Assembly (NCBI GenBank): GCA_947179485.1 | Contig: OX359245.1 | Coordinates: 3,887,001 to 3,951,000, forward strand | DNA: 64,000 bases | Reading direction: 5' to 3' | Origin: Allacma fusca | Taxonomy: Eukaryota; Arthropoda; Collembola; Symphypleona; Sminthuridae | In this document: in pieces, positions 31,318 through 42,815 of the stretch | How the letters are laid out: every line of letters starts with the position of its first letter | Numbering within the stretch: the stretch's first letter is position 1 | Notes under the pieces: model-generated | Told to the model about the DNA's origin: nothing | Databases searched by the model: none | What the model saw: only the letters and a program-made list of their open reading frames with translations | Made by a program: the position numbers and the translations under genes

Positions 31318-33775
31318 ACTAGTAAAAGCCCTGTGCTTTACAGGTACAATTACTTGGAGAGGTGGTAGTTGCGAGTGTAGAAATTAAAAGCTAAACAGCT
31401 TACGAGTCAAGTTCTGTCGTGGAGATTTATTCGTGTCTTGATCTTTAAACAATACCGAATTGTGTTTCATATTATATGTATTGTATATTGTATATTATAT
31501 TGATGATTAGTACCAGGCATTACATAATGATCCCTTAATTCATGTATATAGTTTTGGTTGACACAGTTACCTCCCCGTATTAGAGATTCCTTTAAAAGAA
31601 GATTTATTTCATAGGCTGACAATGAGAGTAGAAGTCACATACATATGTGATCATGTATAAAATATATATTAGAAAAAAAAATTCCAATAGGAAATATTTT
31701 TAGGAAATCGATACTGCGGAAAGTGCAATTTATATGTAAATTCATGAACATGTCACGACAACATTAATTAATCAAAGTACCTGAACTACTTTAACGTGGC
31801 GAATTACCGCGATCGGCTTATTCACGAATTTACCTTATACAGAGCCATCTCCGTATTACAAATTCCCTTAAAAGAGTTTACTTTCCGGTAGCTGTTCCAA
31901 GTACATAGTGCTCTTCAAATGGAATTCCTAATAGGCATAGATTGCATTGCAAAGGTGTCCAAATGACTCTGCATTTCATTGACAAATAAGCTCAACGTAT
32001 TCTACTCTTCCTACATCTTACATATATATACTTTTCGTTACCGACAGGCTACTTAAGGGAAATGTATTGTTCTTTAATTAAAACCCCTGCCTAAAGCCAA
32101 CGGGATTTGAATAAAATTGTTTGAGTTTAGCTTTCTAAGATCAAAACAGTTTGTCGATCTCGCCTTGGTTTGCGCTCGAAATCGTGCCGAAGTTTTACAA
32201 CTCAAGATTACAAAGATTTCAAAAATTAAATACCACAAGAAACATTTTCCAACGTCAGCAAAATAACTCAATTGTGACAACAGAAATCGATTAGCTGACT
32301 AAAAACATATCCTGTTTGGAAATCCTGTTTCAAATTCGAATTGTGTTCAAAGGTAAATATTCACTCAAATGGCCGATGTAACCTTTCCACTTTACCGAAT
32401 ATTTCGAACGTTTAATATCGGTGAGGCTTCAGCGAATATCAAGGCGAAATGTCACACATATTTTACTTTTGATACAAAACAAAAAATACAATTTGCAAGT
32501 CCCAGGGGTAGATTATTCTTTAATTTTTATGTTACCCGTTCCATATGCCATTAATTGAAAATTATATGCTTCAGTAGCACATACATTTATGCCTGTAATT
32601 TCAAGACGCCTGAGCCTACCTATTTTGTAGGCAAGGGTTCAAGTGTATATTTTTGCACACTATTTTGCCTACAAGCCTCGTCAGTAAAATCCTTGCACCC
32701 TATAAATAGCCTAAAAATAGGGAGTCTGTTTTTTTGAAAACAGCAACACGTGAAGGTCACTATTTTATAAAATATTTTTATAGGGCCCATCAGATGCGTA
32801 ATTGAATAAAAAAAATCTACAATTTTATTTTTGCCGTAAATCCTAATGGGAAGGTCAAAAAACCGAAAAAACCCGAAAAATACAATAATTTATTACAGCC
32901 TTACTTATTTGAATATTAAAAAATTGGGTATCTCAAATATATTGTCACATTAACTATAACACTCATGATTTTTTCCCCGTTGTAAAATCAAAATTTCGGT
33001 TTTTTCAAAAAAATCACATGCACATTTTTGAAACTATGCGATTTTTTTTGAGTGCCGGCAGACGCAAATATGCACTTTTTAAACAGTCTAAACTCAAGGG
33101 AAGCATAAATACTACATTTTAAAATTTGTAAAAAGTACATATTTGCATCTGCCGGCAGTCAAATCGGAGGAAATCCGAAACGGGTAATTTATATACATAT
33201 ATAGTTAAGGCGTTGTGCACATGTTACCAGCACGCATGGATTGTATGCGAATTCATACAGCCAGCATGCAAGCATTGCTTTGCTCGCTGTAGTGGACGAG
33301 GAGTGGAGGCCCCTGCCAACGTAATACAAGGGCAGCGCCTTCGCCGTAAACAGAAAGTCCTATCACGCTCCATGCTTTGGAACCGTGCCGCATCTCAACT
33401 AGTCCCAAATTATTTTTTTAATAATTTCGGATTGGTTGGTTATAGTCCAAAAATATTTGGCCTCAATGTTATCCACACTATTTAAATTGTATGTATATAC
33501 ATTATATGTACATATTCCAAAAAAGCGCTTTAATAGTTCAATGGCCTCACACAGCTCCCAAAAGGTGGCATGATGAGCGCTCCTTATTATTAACGTACCT
33601 GTCCGCTTATTTAAAGCGCTACTCTTAATATAATCTCGCACGATTTAAGCTTACAACAAGTCTCTACGACATGGATTGATTCGTCAACCGTTTGGCTTTT
33701 AATTTCTGCAATCACACTACCATGTCTTCAAGTAATCATCCCTGTGAAGCACAGGGCTTTTACTAGTATTATAAA
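31318..33775. mobile_element. Inverted pair of Helitron-like 3' hairpin ends
   Basis: At 31318-31350 the sequence reads ACTAGTAAAAGCCCTGTGCT, and at 33743-33775 its inverse, CCTGTGAAGCACAGGGCTTTTACTAGT in form: a CCCTGTG-CACAGGG stem followed after a few bases by CTAGT. That is the usual layout of a Helitron 3' end, here present twice in opposite orientation 2.4 kb apart and similar over about 40 bp. Between them is AT-rich non-coding sequence and the small inverted repeat at 33053-33157. This could be two Helitron ends facing outward, or one element with long inverted ends. Confidence 0.5.
33053..33157. repeat. Short perfect-like inverted repeat (foldback MITE)
   Basis: GTGCCGGCAGACGCAAATATG at the left and its near-perfect inverse ending in TGCCGGCAG at the right, about 32 bp each, around a 40-bp loop. 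No target duplication was identified. Confidence 0.65.
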
Positions 33776-33861
33776 ATGACCGTGATGGCACGAACAAAAA
33801 AGGCATTTTAAACCTTCGCTCTCTGTCCTACACGCGCTTTATAGGTTTGCGAGTACGCAAG

Positions 33862-35389
33862 CATTATACAGTAGCAGGGGCGGGGATATTGTCACGGGCT
33901 ACATGAATAGCATAAGCAGCGACTACCCATTCATATTAAAGTGAAGACAATTTAGAGTATTATTTGCAAAGACATAATAAATGTCAGGAACAAAGTTTTG
34001 GTAAAGTAGGCATTGATTTTAAAATAGATAACTACATGTTACATTTTCGAGGGGTAAATCTAAAGAAAATATCAAGGTCGTTGTAACGGATACTGTCGAA
34101 CAATATGAAATAATGGGCAAGGGGAATGGACATAAACTACATATACAAGCAACTGTGTTTTAAGATGTTTTGTAATTTGTTGGATTTTTAATTACTATAA
34201 TATATTGAAGTAATTAAAGAGTCTTTACTAAGGCTGTTGGTTAACCTCTCCTAAACGCGACCTCTAGGTTCGCGAGTACAAATTGCAAATTGTATATTTA
34301 AAGAAGATATGTACTGTTAGATTCTAACATACGAAATTGTATTTCAGAAGCAAAGGTAATTATTTTAAAAAATTCGATTTGAAACAAACATTATTTTGGC
34401 AATAGAATTTTAATACCGGCGGATCAACCCAATAGACTGCGTCGATGCTGTTATTGGGAAATTTAGGTTATTCACCGATGCAGGTGGTGGCTTGATCCGT
34501 AATCTGTTAACACAATTTGACAATAATGAAAATTAAATATTTCCCCTTTAAAAATAATGTGAAATGAGCGCACCAAGCTTTAAATTAACAGATAACAGCA
34601 GGATTTGGCCAGTAATTTAGACTAGTAGACAGCCCTGCTCAGCAGGGATAATTACTTATAGGTTTGAGTTGCATTTACATAGACGCTAGAAGATGCATTA
34701 CTATAATGTGATTTAAGACTTGAAAAGTTGAAATATTAGAATAATTCAAACAAAATATCATGATTGAGCGCACTTGTGAACTTCACACCAAGGTCCTGCC
34801 CATGCCCCATGTTTGACCCGTAGATCACGACTGTAAGTTAGTTCCGCTTTAACATACCAATGTTAATCTATCCTTTGAAAATTTCCTTAAATACAACATT
34901 TGTTGTAAATCTTTGATTTCTGCCATCGAATATTTTCCCTTGATGTTCAGAACTGACATTTGTTCCTCTTGAAAATGCAACATATAATTGTCCATGAGTA
35001 AAAACTGGAGATCGTAAATATATTCTCAAACGTTGCCCTTGACTTTCATTAACAGTCATTACAAAACTCGCTGAGTAAATGCAATGTAAGGGTCAGATGG
35101 AATCAAATCAATTTGTGGTATGAACACTATAACGCCGTGAGCACTTCCTGTCAATATTTCAGCATGAATGATATTATTAGCAAAGTGCTTAACTATTAGC
35201 AATGTAACGTTATATAATCCTTTTCTTGTGTTCAAATTTCTCGAAAGCATAATAATTGCTACCGTATAATGCTTTAATGATTATTTTTTTTATTTTTTCA
35301 AAAAATAATTCCCTCGTCTAATTTGAGTGCCGTCTTGTTGGTGGTTGGCTGCCCGTGACAATGTCCCCGCCCTTGCTACTGTATAATGA
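33862..35389. mobile_element. Element with inverted ends around Helitron helicase remains
   Basis: Left CATTATACAGTAGCAGGGGC (33862-33899) and right (35351-35389) are inverted repeats of about 38 bp with three mismatches. Inside, on the minus strand, are fragments of a Helitron helicase. Canonical Helitrons lack terminal inverted repeats, but Helentron/Helitron2 elements have them, so this is a candidate decayed Helentron. Confidence 0.55.
34868..35250 (-). pseudogene. Helitron-type helicase, C-terminal fragment
   Basis: Two adjoining frames (35250-35059 and 35059-34868) encode consecutive parts of the helicase C-terminus: LSRNLNTRKGLYN, then VIVFIPQIDLIPSDP, then MTVNESQGQ, HGQLYVAFSRGT and KIFDGRN. 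These are motifs IV-VI of PIF1-like Helitron helicases. A frameshift separates the halves and the GIYLP-type segment is shortened. The Rep domain is missing. It is a different lineage from the intact helicase at 2136-3812. Confidence 0.85.
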
Positions 35390-35594
35390 TTTAATAATAA
35401 TTTATTTTGCTCTCTTAAATTTGTATCTCAAATCCGTATTACACCAAGATGAAGATCACCCATTCTTTTGAATTAGTAGAGAGGATAAGCCGGTGGTATA
35501 TAAGTACAGCAAGTAGAAGCTATATATTTGATTGCGATGTGCGATGATGCAGGATTGTTAATTTAAGGATTGCCGAGCTCACTCCTCTACATAG

Positions 35595-36830
35595 CAAGTC
35601 GCTCTATGTAGCATACTACTTCACTATATATCGAAACAAGCCGGTGGTATATACAGCAAGCAAGTAAGCCGGAACTACAGTTTCTTATCGGGACGGGAAT
35701 GCCGACGGTAACGGTAATATCGGTAACGGTATCGGAACGGGACGTTAGCGGTACCACGAAAATGTCCCATTTGCATACCGGGACGGAAACGGGAAAAATG
35801 AATCAGAATCGATAAAATCGGAGAGTATTCGTTTTGGGTTTCGGTACCGAAAATGAAACCAGTAATGTAATACCGATCGGGAAAGGTATTTCCCGGAACC
35901 GAAGTTCTCGTACCGATAGTCCCGAAAACGTAACGTAGCCTGACGGAAAAAATGTGTAGCAGAAAACGCGAAATCAGAAGGTACATGGTTCTAATTACTT
36001 ACCATGTGCGCTTTTCATTCAGCACAGATTTGCACTATCCCATGTGAACTCTTCTTTACTTCCTTTTGTCTAGTATTTATTTGCATGGCTCAATAATTAT
36101 GATTTTAATTAAGATGAAGGGAATTCTAATTTGTCATGGAAACCAAGGACCCAACGAAAGAATATTGAACTTCGAAATTCAGGAAATAAATTACGAAACC
36201 AGGTCTAATATGTTACTGGTACCAAAGTACTGTTTGAAAGCATGGCTGAGTCGAAAAACCAGAATTCGAGCGTGTAAAATAAGTGTTAGAGCACCTGGGA
36301 ATTGTAGATTAGATTAGTGCGTGGAAAGAGTGAAATGTTTTTTGTTTATATGTAATGTGTACTTGAGTATAAACCAATGAATATACAGAATGTGAACAGT
36401 GTACAGTACTTACAATTGGGGATTAAATATTTCAATCTGTTATCGGTACTTTTTCGGAACGGTTCCGGAAAAAATCGGGTCGGGATGAACCACTATCGAG
36501 TCATTCGGTTTCAAGATATTATCGGTACCAGGCCCAATTTGTTTTCTCGTTTAATGATTTCCCGAACCGAAATTTTGGGTATCGGAACGGTACCGGTTCC
36601 TGATTTGCAAGATGTCATTTGGTTCGGAACGGATTTTGGTCTACCGAGAAGAACTAACTAAACTAAGAAACACTACCGAGAACGCCGAGAAGCACAGCGA
36701 GCGGGCGAGCTGAAGAAGCTAGCTCTCCTCTGCGACAGAGTTTCATCTCGCTCAGATAGCTTGCTGTATATACCATCGGCTTGTTTGGCTATATAGTGAA
36801 AACGCATACCACATAGTGGCTTGCTATATA
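35595..36830. mobile_element. Foldback element with CGGTAACGG/GGTTCCGGAACG arms
   Basis: Outer inverted repeats of about 75 bp: TTCACTATATATCGAAACAA.. AAGCCGGTGGTATATACAGC at 35595-35667 and the inverse at 36757-36830. Inside, 35.69-35.94 kb and 36.43-36.65 kb are arms of CGGTAACGG, ATCGGAACGG and GGTACCGG words in opposite orientation, around a 480-bp AT-rich core. The inner arms may be a separate hAT-like element starting at CAGTTTCTTATCGG (about 35678), but its target duplication is not clear. Confidence 0.6.
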
Positions 36831-36889
36831 GTGAAATCAGAGCGCCAAGCTTTAAATTAACAGATTGGTAAAAGCCAGTTCACAATTTA

Positions 36890-37250
36890 AAACACATGTT
36901 GGACATGACATTTGAGAACAGCGATCGATTTCGAGGAAATTCATCTTTAGGAGCAAAGTTAAAGGAACAAAATCTACAACTATGTTTGAAGAAGATTTAA
37001 AGTGGATTCATTTGAGCCAAGTATCAAGTATTTCAAATCCCAGGAACTGAAAATGTGAAACAGAATTAATAAGGTGCTTTAAAAAAGTAAATATTGTACT
37101 GCAGTCCTTCGTTTTAATCTTGCTTAATGTTTTTAGATCCTGCAGAGGATATGTTTGACTTGGGAATATGAAACTAGACAAATAAATCTCCTTAAAATAT
37201 GCTTCAACCAAGTATTTTAGTTTCGGCGAACTGTCCGTCAATAAATAGGG
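36890..37250. repeat. Dispersed repeat, copy of the 54.3-54.86 kb sequence
   Basis: GAGGAAATTCATCTTTAGGAGCAAAG, GTGGATTCATTTGAGCC, TTTAAAAAAGTAAATATTG and AAATAAATCTCCTT-type words occur in the same order here and at 54.31-54.86 kb. The copy at 54 kb carries an additional Harbinger-type MITE that is absent here. Related inverted-end repeats occur at 47.44-47.82 and 59.87-60.24 kb. Confidence 0.7.
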
Positions 37251-37491
37251 AAATCAGAAACTCTCCGGTTTGCGTCCATAACTACGGTCTCAAAACTTAT
37301 AAAATTTTATAAATTGCTGTCAAGTTGCCATAACAACAAAACGTTTCCTGAAGTCACGTTTTGTCAAACTAAATAAACTTTTAATTACGTCTTATCAAGT
37401 GTGCTTGACAATGCCAAATAAATCAAAAACTATTATCATATCATAAAACTAATCCAAGTACCGGAACGTGACATCCATACACGAATATCTT

Positions 37492-39012
37492 CTATCTCTT
37501 CATAGAAGGAACATTGTTGATTGCCTTTAATGCATTAATGATTCCATGACCTGCTCTGTTGTTGGGAAATTGTGTGTTGGGAACATCGCCACACATTCCC
37601 ATCTCAGTTGTGGCAGGATCTGTTGATTTGATTAAAATGCCACGAATTTCTTCCTGGGTCAACCCAGGATTTTTTTGCAACATAAGAGCAACAATGCCAG
37701 CCGCCATAGGTGATGCAACACTAGTTCCACTTGCTGAGGAAAAACACACATCGGAATCTGACTCCGGAATTATCAAATTAAAACCAGGAGCAATAAAGTC
37801 TGGCTTGATCATACCGGAAGGACCTGGACCAGCGCTAGACATTGCCTCCACTTGATCATCCGGATTGGACATCCCAACACCTATAAACTCGTCGTAATGA
37901 CCTGGAGCTCCTGAAGATTTGCAATCAATGTGACCCCTATTCCCGATGGCGAATATAAAATTTATATCAGATTCGACCAGTATTGGAACCAATTCTCTCA
38001 TTGCAGAATCATCTTCATCTGGTAGATAGGACCAACTATTATTAACAACGCGGGGTGCCTTTGAACAATCCTTATTATTCCCTTGGTAATCCGTTGGACA
38101 TATCATGAACTGGAGGCACAGTATTATCCAGTCTTCTCGGAAACCACGTATATTGGATGCTAGGCATGCCATCCATTTCGCTCCGGGGGCAACGCCGAAT
38201 CCGTAATTACCAACCAGTGGACCCAAGCAAGAGGTTCCGTGTCCGAATGAATCAGTCAAATCTCTAGGCATATCTGTCATTTGCTCTGGGTCAAACCAGC
38301 CGTAGTTATCTGTTCCAATGTAGGAATCCTGAAAAACGTCATGACTCCATCGAACTCCAGTATCAATAATTCCAACACGAACACCTGTTCCATCATACCC
38401 GAGATCCCAAACCTCTGGTGCTTGAACTCGTTGCACACCCCAATGAAGCAGATCGTCATCGTCGATCCCCAAATGTTTATATGACCCCATGAATTTGGTC
38501 TTTAATGCTTTGGTATCATTTTGGATGGCGTCAAATAGAAGTGTTTCATTAAAAGACCTTTTCAATATGATAACCTGCTTGATCGTGACCACCTCAGGAA
38601 TGGAAACGAGTGCCTCCGCTAAATCTAAGGGCGCCCCACTGATGGTCAACTGATTTGTTAACCACAAAGTGTGAAAACGTATTACGGACTTTTCCTTTTT
38701 CACTAGTTCAAGAGCAGACCTCTGGGAAGCTATTGCAAGAGTTTCTAACTCATCTGAGAGCAGCGTCAATTTTTGAACTCGGTTTTGGGCATTTTTCAAT
38801 TGATGGGATATTGTTTTCACCAATTCGTTCGGGCGAGCCTTAAATGTCACTGTGATGTCAGCTATGTCGTTGTTTGTGTAGAAGGATTTCAGTCCGGAAG
38901 AAATTCCTTCGTCTGTGGCCATTACATTTGTGTGCTGTAGTAAACCTTTTGGGCCTACAGTTAACACAAGAACAAAAAAGGCTAATATGGAATAGCTAAA
39001 AATTGTGTTCAT
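37492..39012 (-). CDS. Secreted subtilisin-like serine protease (S8), 506 aa, intronless
   Basis: Signal peptide at 1-20 (hydrophobic ILAFFVLVLTV), prodomain-like region of about 40-150 with an ELETLAIASQRSALELV helix, then the catalytic domain. The triad is complete: Asp217 in GIIDTGV, His258 in FGHGTS and Ser431 in SGTSVASPMAAG; the oxyanion Asn is about 358 in AIGNRG. The layout resembles bacillopeptidase F-like secreted subtilases rather than furin-type convertases: no P domain is present. The 1.5-kb frame is uninterrupted while the nearby serine-protease-like genes have four to six exons. That is compatible with old horizontal acquisition from bacteria or with retrocopying; neither is proven. 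It probably acts outside the cell in digestion or defence. Confidence 0.92.
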   Translation of the reverse strand: MNTIFSYSILAFFVLVLTVGPKGLLQHTNVMATDEGISSGLKSFYTNNDIADITVTFKARPNELVKTISHQLKNAQNRVQKLTLLSDELETLAIASQRSALELVKKEKSVIRFHTLWLTNQLTISGAPLDLAEALVSIPEVVTIKQVIILKRSFNETLLFDAIQNDTKALKTKFMGSYKHLGIDDDDLLHWGVQRVQAPEVWDLGYDGTGVRVGIIDTGVRWSHDVFQDSYIGTDNYGWFDPEQMTDMPRDLTDSFGHGTSCLGPLVGNYGFGVAPGAKWMACLASNIRGFREDWIILCLQFMICPTDYQGNNKDCSKAPRVVNNSWSYLPDEDDSAMRELVPILVESDINFIFAIGNRGHIDCKSSGAPGHYDEFIGVGMSNPDDQVEAMSSAGPGPSGMIKPDFIAPGFNLIIPESDSDVCFSSASGTSVASPMAAGIVALMLQKNPGLTQEEIRGILIKSTDPATTEMGMCGDVPNTQFPNNRAGHGIINALKAINNVPSMKR

Positions 39013-41805
39013 TTTGATCGAAGTAATTATAATTGGCTCCTAAATGTAGGATACACAGTCTTGATCATTTATGTAGGTGGACGTGTTGTACAACTTTGAA
39101 ATGAATCCGTCGTGCCAGTTTTTTGTTTACTCATTTGTTGAACCATTGTTTTCCAATTTTATTGGGACATCAAGTATCACTAAATATTTTAAATACGGTT
39201 GAAGCTGTGTCTACATAAAATGAATATTTATGGTCTGGTTCTACTGCACGAAATCGAATGCTCAATTGTCTAGATTATGCATGACTGATTTATTCATGTT
39301 CTTTTCGTAGATGTCATTGCTTCAGAGTATTACTAGACGTAAAAATTATGCACATATTTATACCTTCAACTGGAAGCAGTGTACGTCACTTCTAACAAGT
39401 CTTGTAAACGTAAAATTAATACTTTGCAACGAGTTCGTTCCTTTGACAACATTCAAAAGAGTCAGTTTATTCGATTGAAACACATGTATTTATGCCAGAT
39501 TTTGTTTACAGTTGCTTAATCTAAATGGAAACAATAGATCAAACATGGAGAATTTCAACAGGAAATTAAGCAATAGTCATGAAGTGACAAAATGCTATAG
39601 TTCTAAATTACTATAAGTCCACAGTAAGAGCGAGAAAAAAGAGAGGCTCCTGGACTTTGTATTTTATGACCCTGTCATAAATACCCATAAATGCTACATG
39701 GACAAATACCAATGTCGTTGCAGCTTGATAGTTTAACGCTTAAACTATACAAAGAGATGGTTACAGGAAGTGTTCCAGCATACGCTGCATTTTTCTCCAT
39801 CTTCTCGCGAATCGTGTTACTTAATTATAAGTATGACACAAATACTTCCAACTTACACGTATGTATACATATCATTTTATAACAAGTCTACTTCAGAAAA
39901 ACAAGTATCAATATTAGTGACAAGGCAAGCTGTTTAACTGTTTCGCCGGTGCGCAGTTGATTCTCGTTGAATATGTAAATGTAATGCTACAAGAGGGAAA
40001 TACACACAGGAAGTTAAAACTTTGAAATACATATATCAAGAATCGTACAAGTTTATAAAAAAATATTCCTCGTTAGTGGCCATTTGGAAAGGTTCCTGTG
40101 AGCTATTTAATAAATCCCAAAGTTTAAACTTCGTATGCATGCCCGGAAAAGTCAGAAAGAAAGATTGAAGCAATTTCTTCACGAGCAAAAATAAAAATAT
40201 CATTGTATCATTCAAGAAAAATCGTGGGTGATTAGTTGCTTAAATTGTCATTTTGATTTTCATATAAAAGTTTTAAACCAACTAAACTAGTAGTATGTAA
40301 ACATCCCGAGGACTAATTTAATTCGTATATTATGTCATCGATGGCAACGATGGCCACAACCATAAATAAGCAGCTAATGTATTGCTTTAAAACGTCATAA
40401 TCAGGATCAAAGGTTTTTATTTGTTGCATATTCTTGGCCTGTGTTGTAATGAAGTAATTTTTAGTCAACTTGGAAACCATGTTACCGTAAACTGGGAAAA
40501 ATAATTAGTTGTCTGTAATTTTTCAGGCTTCAGTAAATGAATTATTTCCATTTAATTCCACAAATATCTGTAAATTCCTTGAAGCAGGAGTCGGATGTTT
40601 GTTAAAAGTCATTTAAAAGATTATTCGCAGTGAAAACATTTTTGTCGGGGAATATTTAAAAGGGGAGGGATTATTTTTTGATAACATGGCTATTTACATT
40701 CGCTAATATTTTTTGGCAGCTTTTTAACAATTTTTGTGGTGTTTTAGGGAAATTTGTTACGGAAACAGGGATTTCTGGATTTCATAGGGATTTCATGTTA
40801 TAGGGAAATTGGCTTTGCTAAAAGGGATTTTTAAAAAAAGTGAACCTTTTATTCGGCAGTGATTTTTGAAATCGTTGAGGGATTCACTTCGTTCCAGCAG
40901 GGACATACGTTTCAGTAGGCAAATCCAGAATTAATCTTCTATAGATTTACAGAAATCGACTCAGGCCCTGAAGCAAAGAAATTTTGTGCAAAGTGTATGT
41001 GGAAAGCTGCCAGATGCCTACTTTTTTAGTAGACTAGCTACTATTTGGGAAGGCAGTTTACTAAAAAAATCATGAAATCTACTAAGTCTGTTATTTAATT
41101 GAAAAAGCTTCTAAACTACTTTTTTTACATTTGTATAAAATAATTGTAATACTATACTGTGCTAGGAAATGTGAGCAGGATCACATACTTATTCGACAAT
41201 TTAGAACTTGGCACCGGTAAATTGTCGAATCACTTACGTCTTTCCATGTAAAAGTAATTCTATCATTTGAACTCAAATTCTGTTCATTGTTTCATTCTCA
41301 GCATACTGCAATAGTGCATTAATGTGAAGTAGGAGAATTCATAAATTGAAAATGAAGTGAATTATCATTAAATATTTTTATTGTATCCGTTAGTACTGAA
41401 TAGTTGCTTTTATTTAAATGTAAGTACTCCGTGGGCTATTAGTTGACCTGATAAAATTAAAATGGCAGGAGATTGTACTTTCAACGAGGGTAGTTAAGTT
41501 AACGAAAAGTAGTTATTTTAGCATCGCAGAATCTGCTTGCGAGAATATGCCAGTCCTAGTTGAGTACTTACTTTCGCTTCCTGGTAAAATTCTTTCGACA
41601 TTTGTTTTTTATAAAATTGTCCTGCAATACATAATTTTGTCAACACAAACAGGGTTCTGCTTCCTTTCAGGAACCAACGCTGTCACTGAACGCGTATTCG
41701 TGTTTATAAATTGTGGACGCAGGTGAAATCTAAAATGTCCATGGAACTTCTTTAATCAATGACAGCTGTAAAATTTATTCTAGAATGGATTTGTGTATCA
41801 TTTGA
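39013..41805. other. Long AT-rich intergenic stretch
   Basis: No gene recognised. 40.62-40.87 kb contains worn GGGAAATT/CAGGGATTT words that recur at 42.82-43.0, 53.24-53.43 and 55.74-56.04 kb, a dispersed old repeat family. Confidence 0.4.
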
Positions 41806-42815
41806 TGCGTGTCCGGCCAACTGCCACCCCCACAACTGCCACCGCGGCCAACTGCCACTAGGCCAACTGCCCTATGACCAACTGCCACCACCTCACGAAT
41901 TCGCGGCCAACTGCCCCTAAGCCCAACTGCCCCTAGGCCAACTGCCTCATAATTCCTCAAGTTACATTACAAAATCCAATGCTCAGTCACACGTTACAGT
42001 CCTATGCTCAATAACATGTTACAGTCCTATGCTCAGTCACACGTTACAGTCCTATGCTCAATAACATGTTACAGTCCTATGCTCAGTCACATGTTAAAGT
42101 CCTATGCTCAGTCACATGTTAAAGTCCTATGCTCAGTCACATGTTAAAGTCCTATGCTCAGTCACATGTTAAAGTCCTATGCTCAGTCACATGTTAAAGT
42201 CCTATGCTCAGTCACATGTTAAAGTCCTATGCTCAGTCACATGTTACAGTCCTATGCTCAGTCACATGTTAAAGTCCTATGCTCAGTCACATGTTAAAGT
42301 CCTATGCTCAGTCACATGTTACAGTCCTATGCTCAGTCACATTATAAAGTCCTATGCTCAGTCACATGTTACAGTCCTATGCTCAGTCACATGTTACAGT
42401 CCTATGCTCAGTCACATGTTACAGTCCTATGCTCAGTCACATGTTACAGTCCTATGCTCATTCACATTATAAACTCCTACGCTCAGTCACGTTATAAAAT
42501 CATATACTCGGTATTTGCCATGTACATTTACATTGGTCTCTAACATGTACATTAGCATGGGTCTATATCATGTGCATTAGCATGCGTCTCTACCATGTGT
42601 ATTAGCATGCGCCTCTACCATGTGCATTAGCATGAGACTTTAACAATGAAAGTGGCAGTTGGTCATGGTGGCAGTAGGCCAGGGGGCAGTTGGCCAAAAT
42701 TTTCAGTTTAAAAGAAAGGGGCAATTGGCCTAGTGGCGGTTGGCCTAGTGGCAGTTGGCCCGGTGGCAGTTGGCCGCGGTGGCAGTTTTGTAGGTGGCAG
42801 TTGGCCTAACATCAA
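41806..42815. mobile_element. Foldback element with GGCCAACTGCC arms and minisatellite core
   Basis: Left arm 41812-41947 is built from GGCCAACTGCCACT words, right arm 42650-42808 from the inverse, AGTGGCAGTTGGCC. The ends TTTGATG and CATCAAA extend the inverted repeat. The core is a 25-bp tandem array (41980-42480) followed by ACATGTACATTAGCATGGGT-type repeats of about 30 bp (42520-42640). No target duplication was found, so the superfamily is open. Confidence 0.8.
41978..42500. repeat. 25-bp minisatellite (CCTATGCTCAGTCACATGTTAAAGT)
   Basis: About 20 tandem copies of a 25-base unit, variants at the GTTAAAG/GTTACAG and CACATG/CACACG positions. The first copies alternate GTCACACGTTACAG with ATAACATGTTACAG, a 50-base higher-order unit. 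Each unit contains the palindrome ACATGT. There are no unique spacers, so it is not a CRISPR array. Confidence 0.97.

Noticed and set aside
33213..33485. 90-codon ORF with Cys and basic residues
   Set aside because: Lies in a worn repeat interval, no recognised family, no supporting signals.
41978..42500. Regular 25-bp repeats suggesting a CRISPR array
   Set aside because: Units are contiguous with no unique spacers, in a eukaryotic foldback element. It is a minisatellite.
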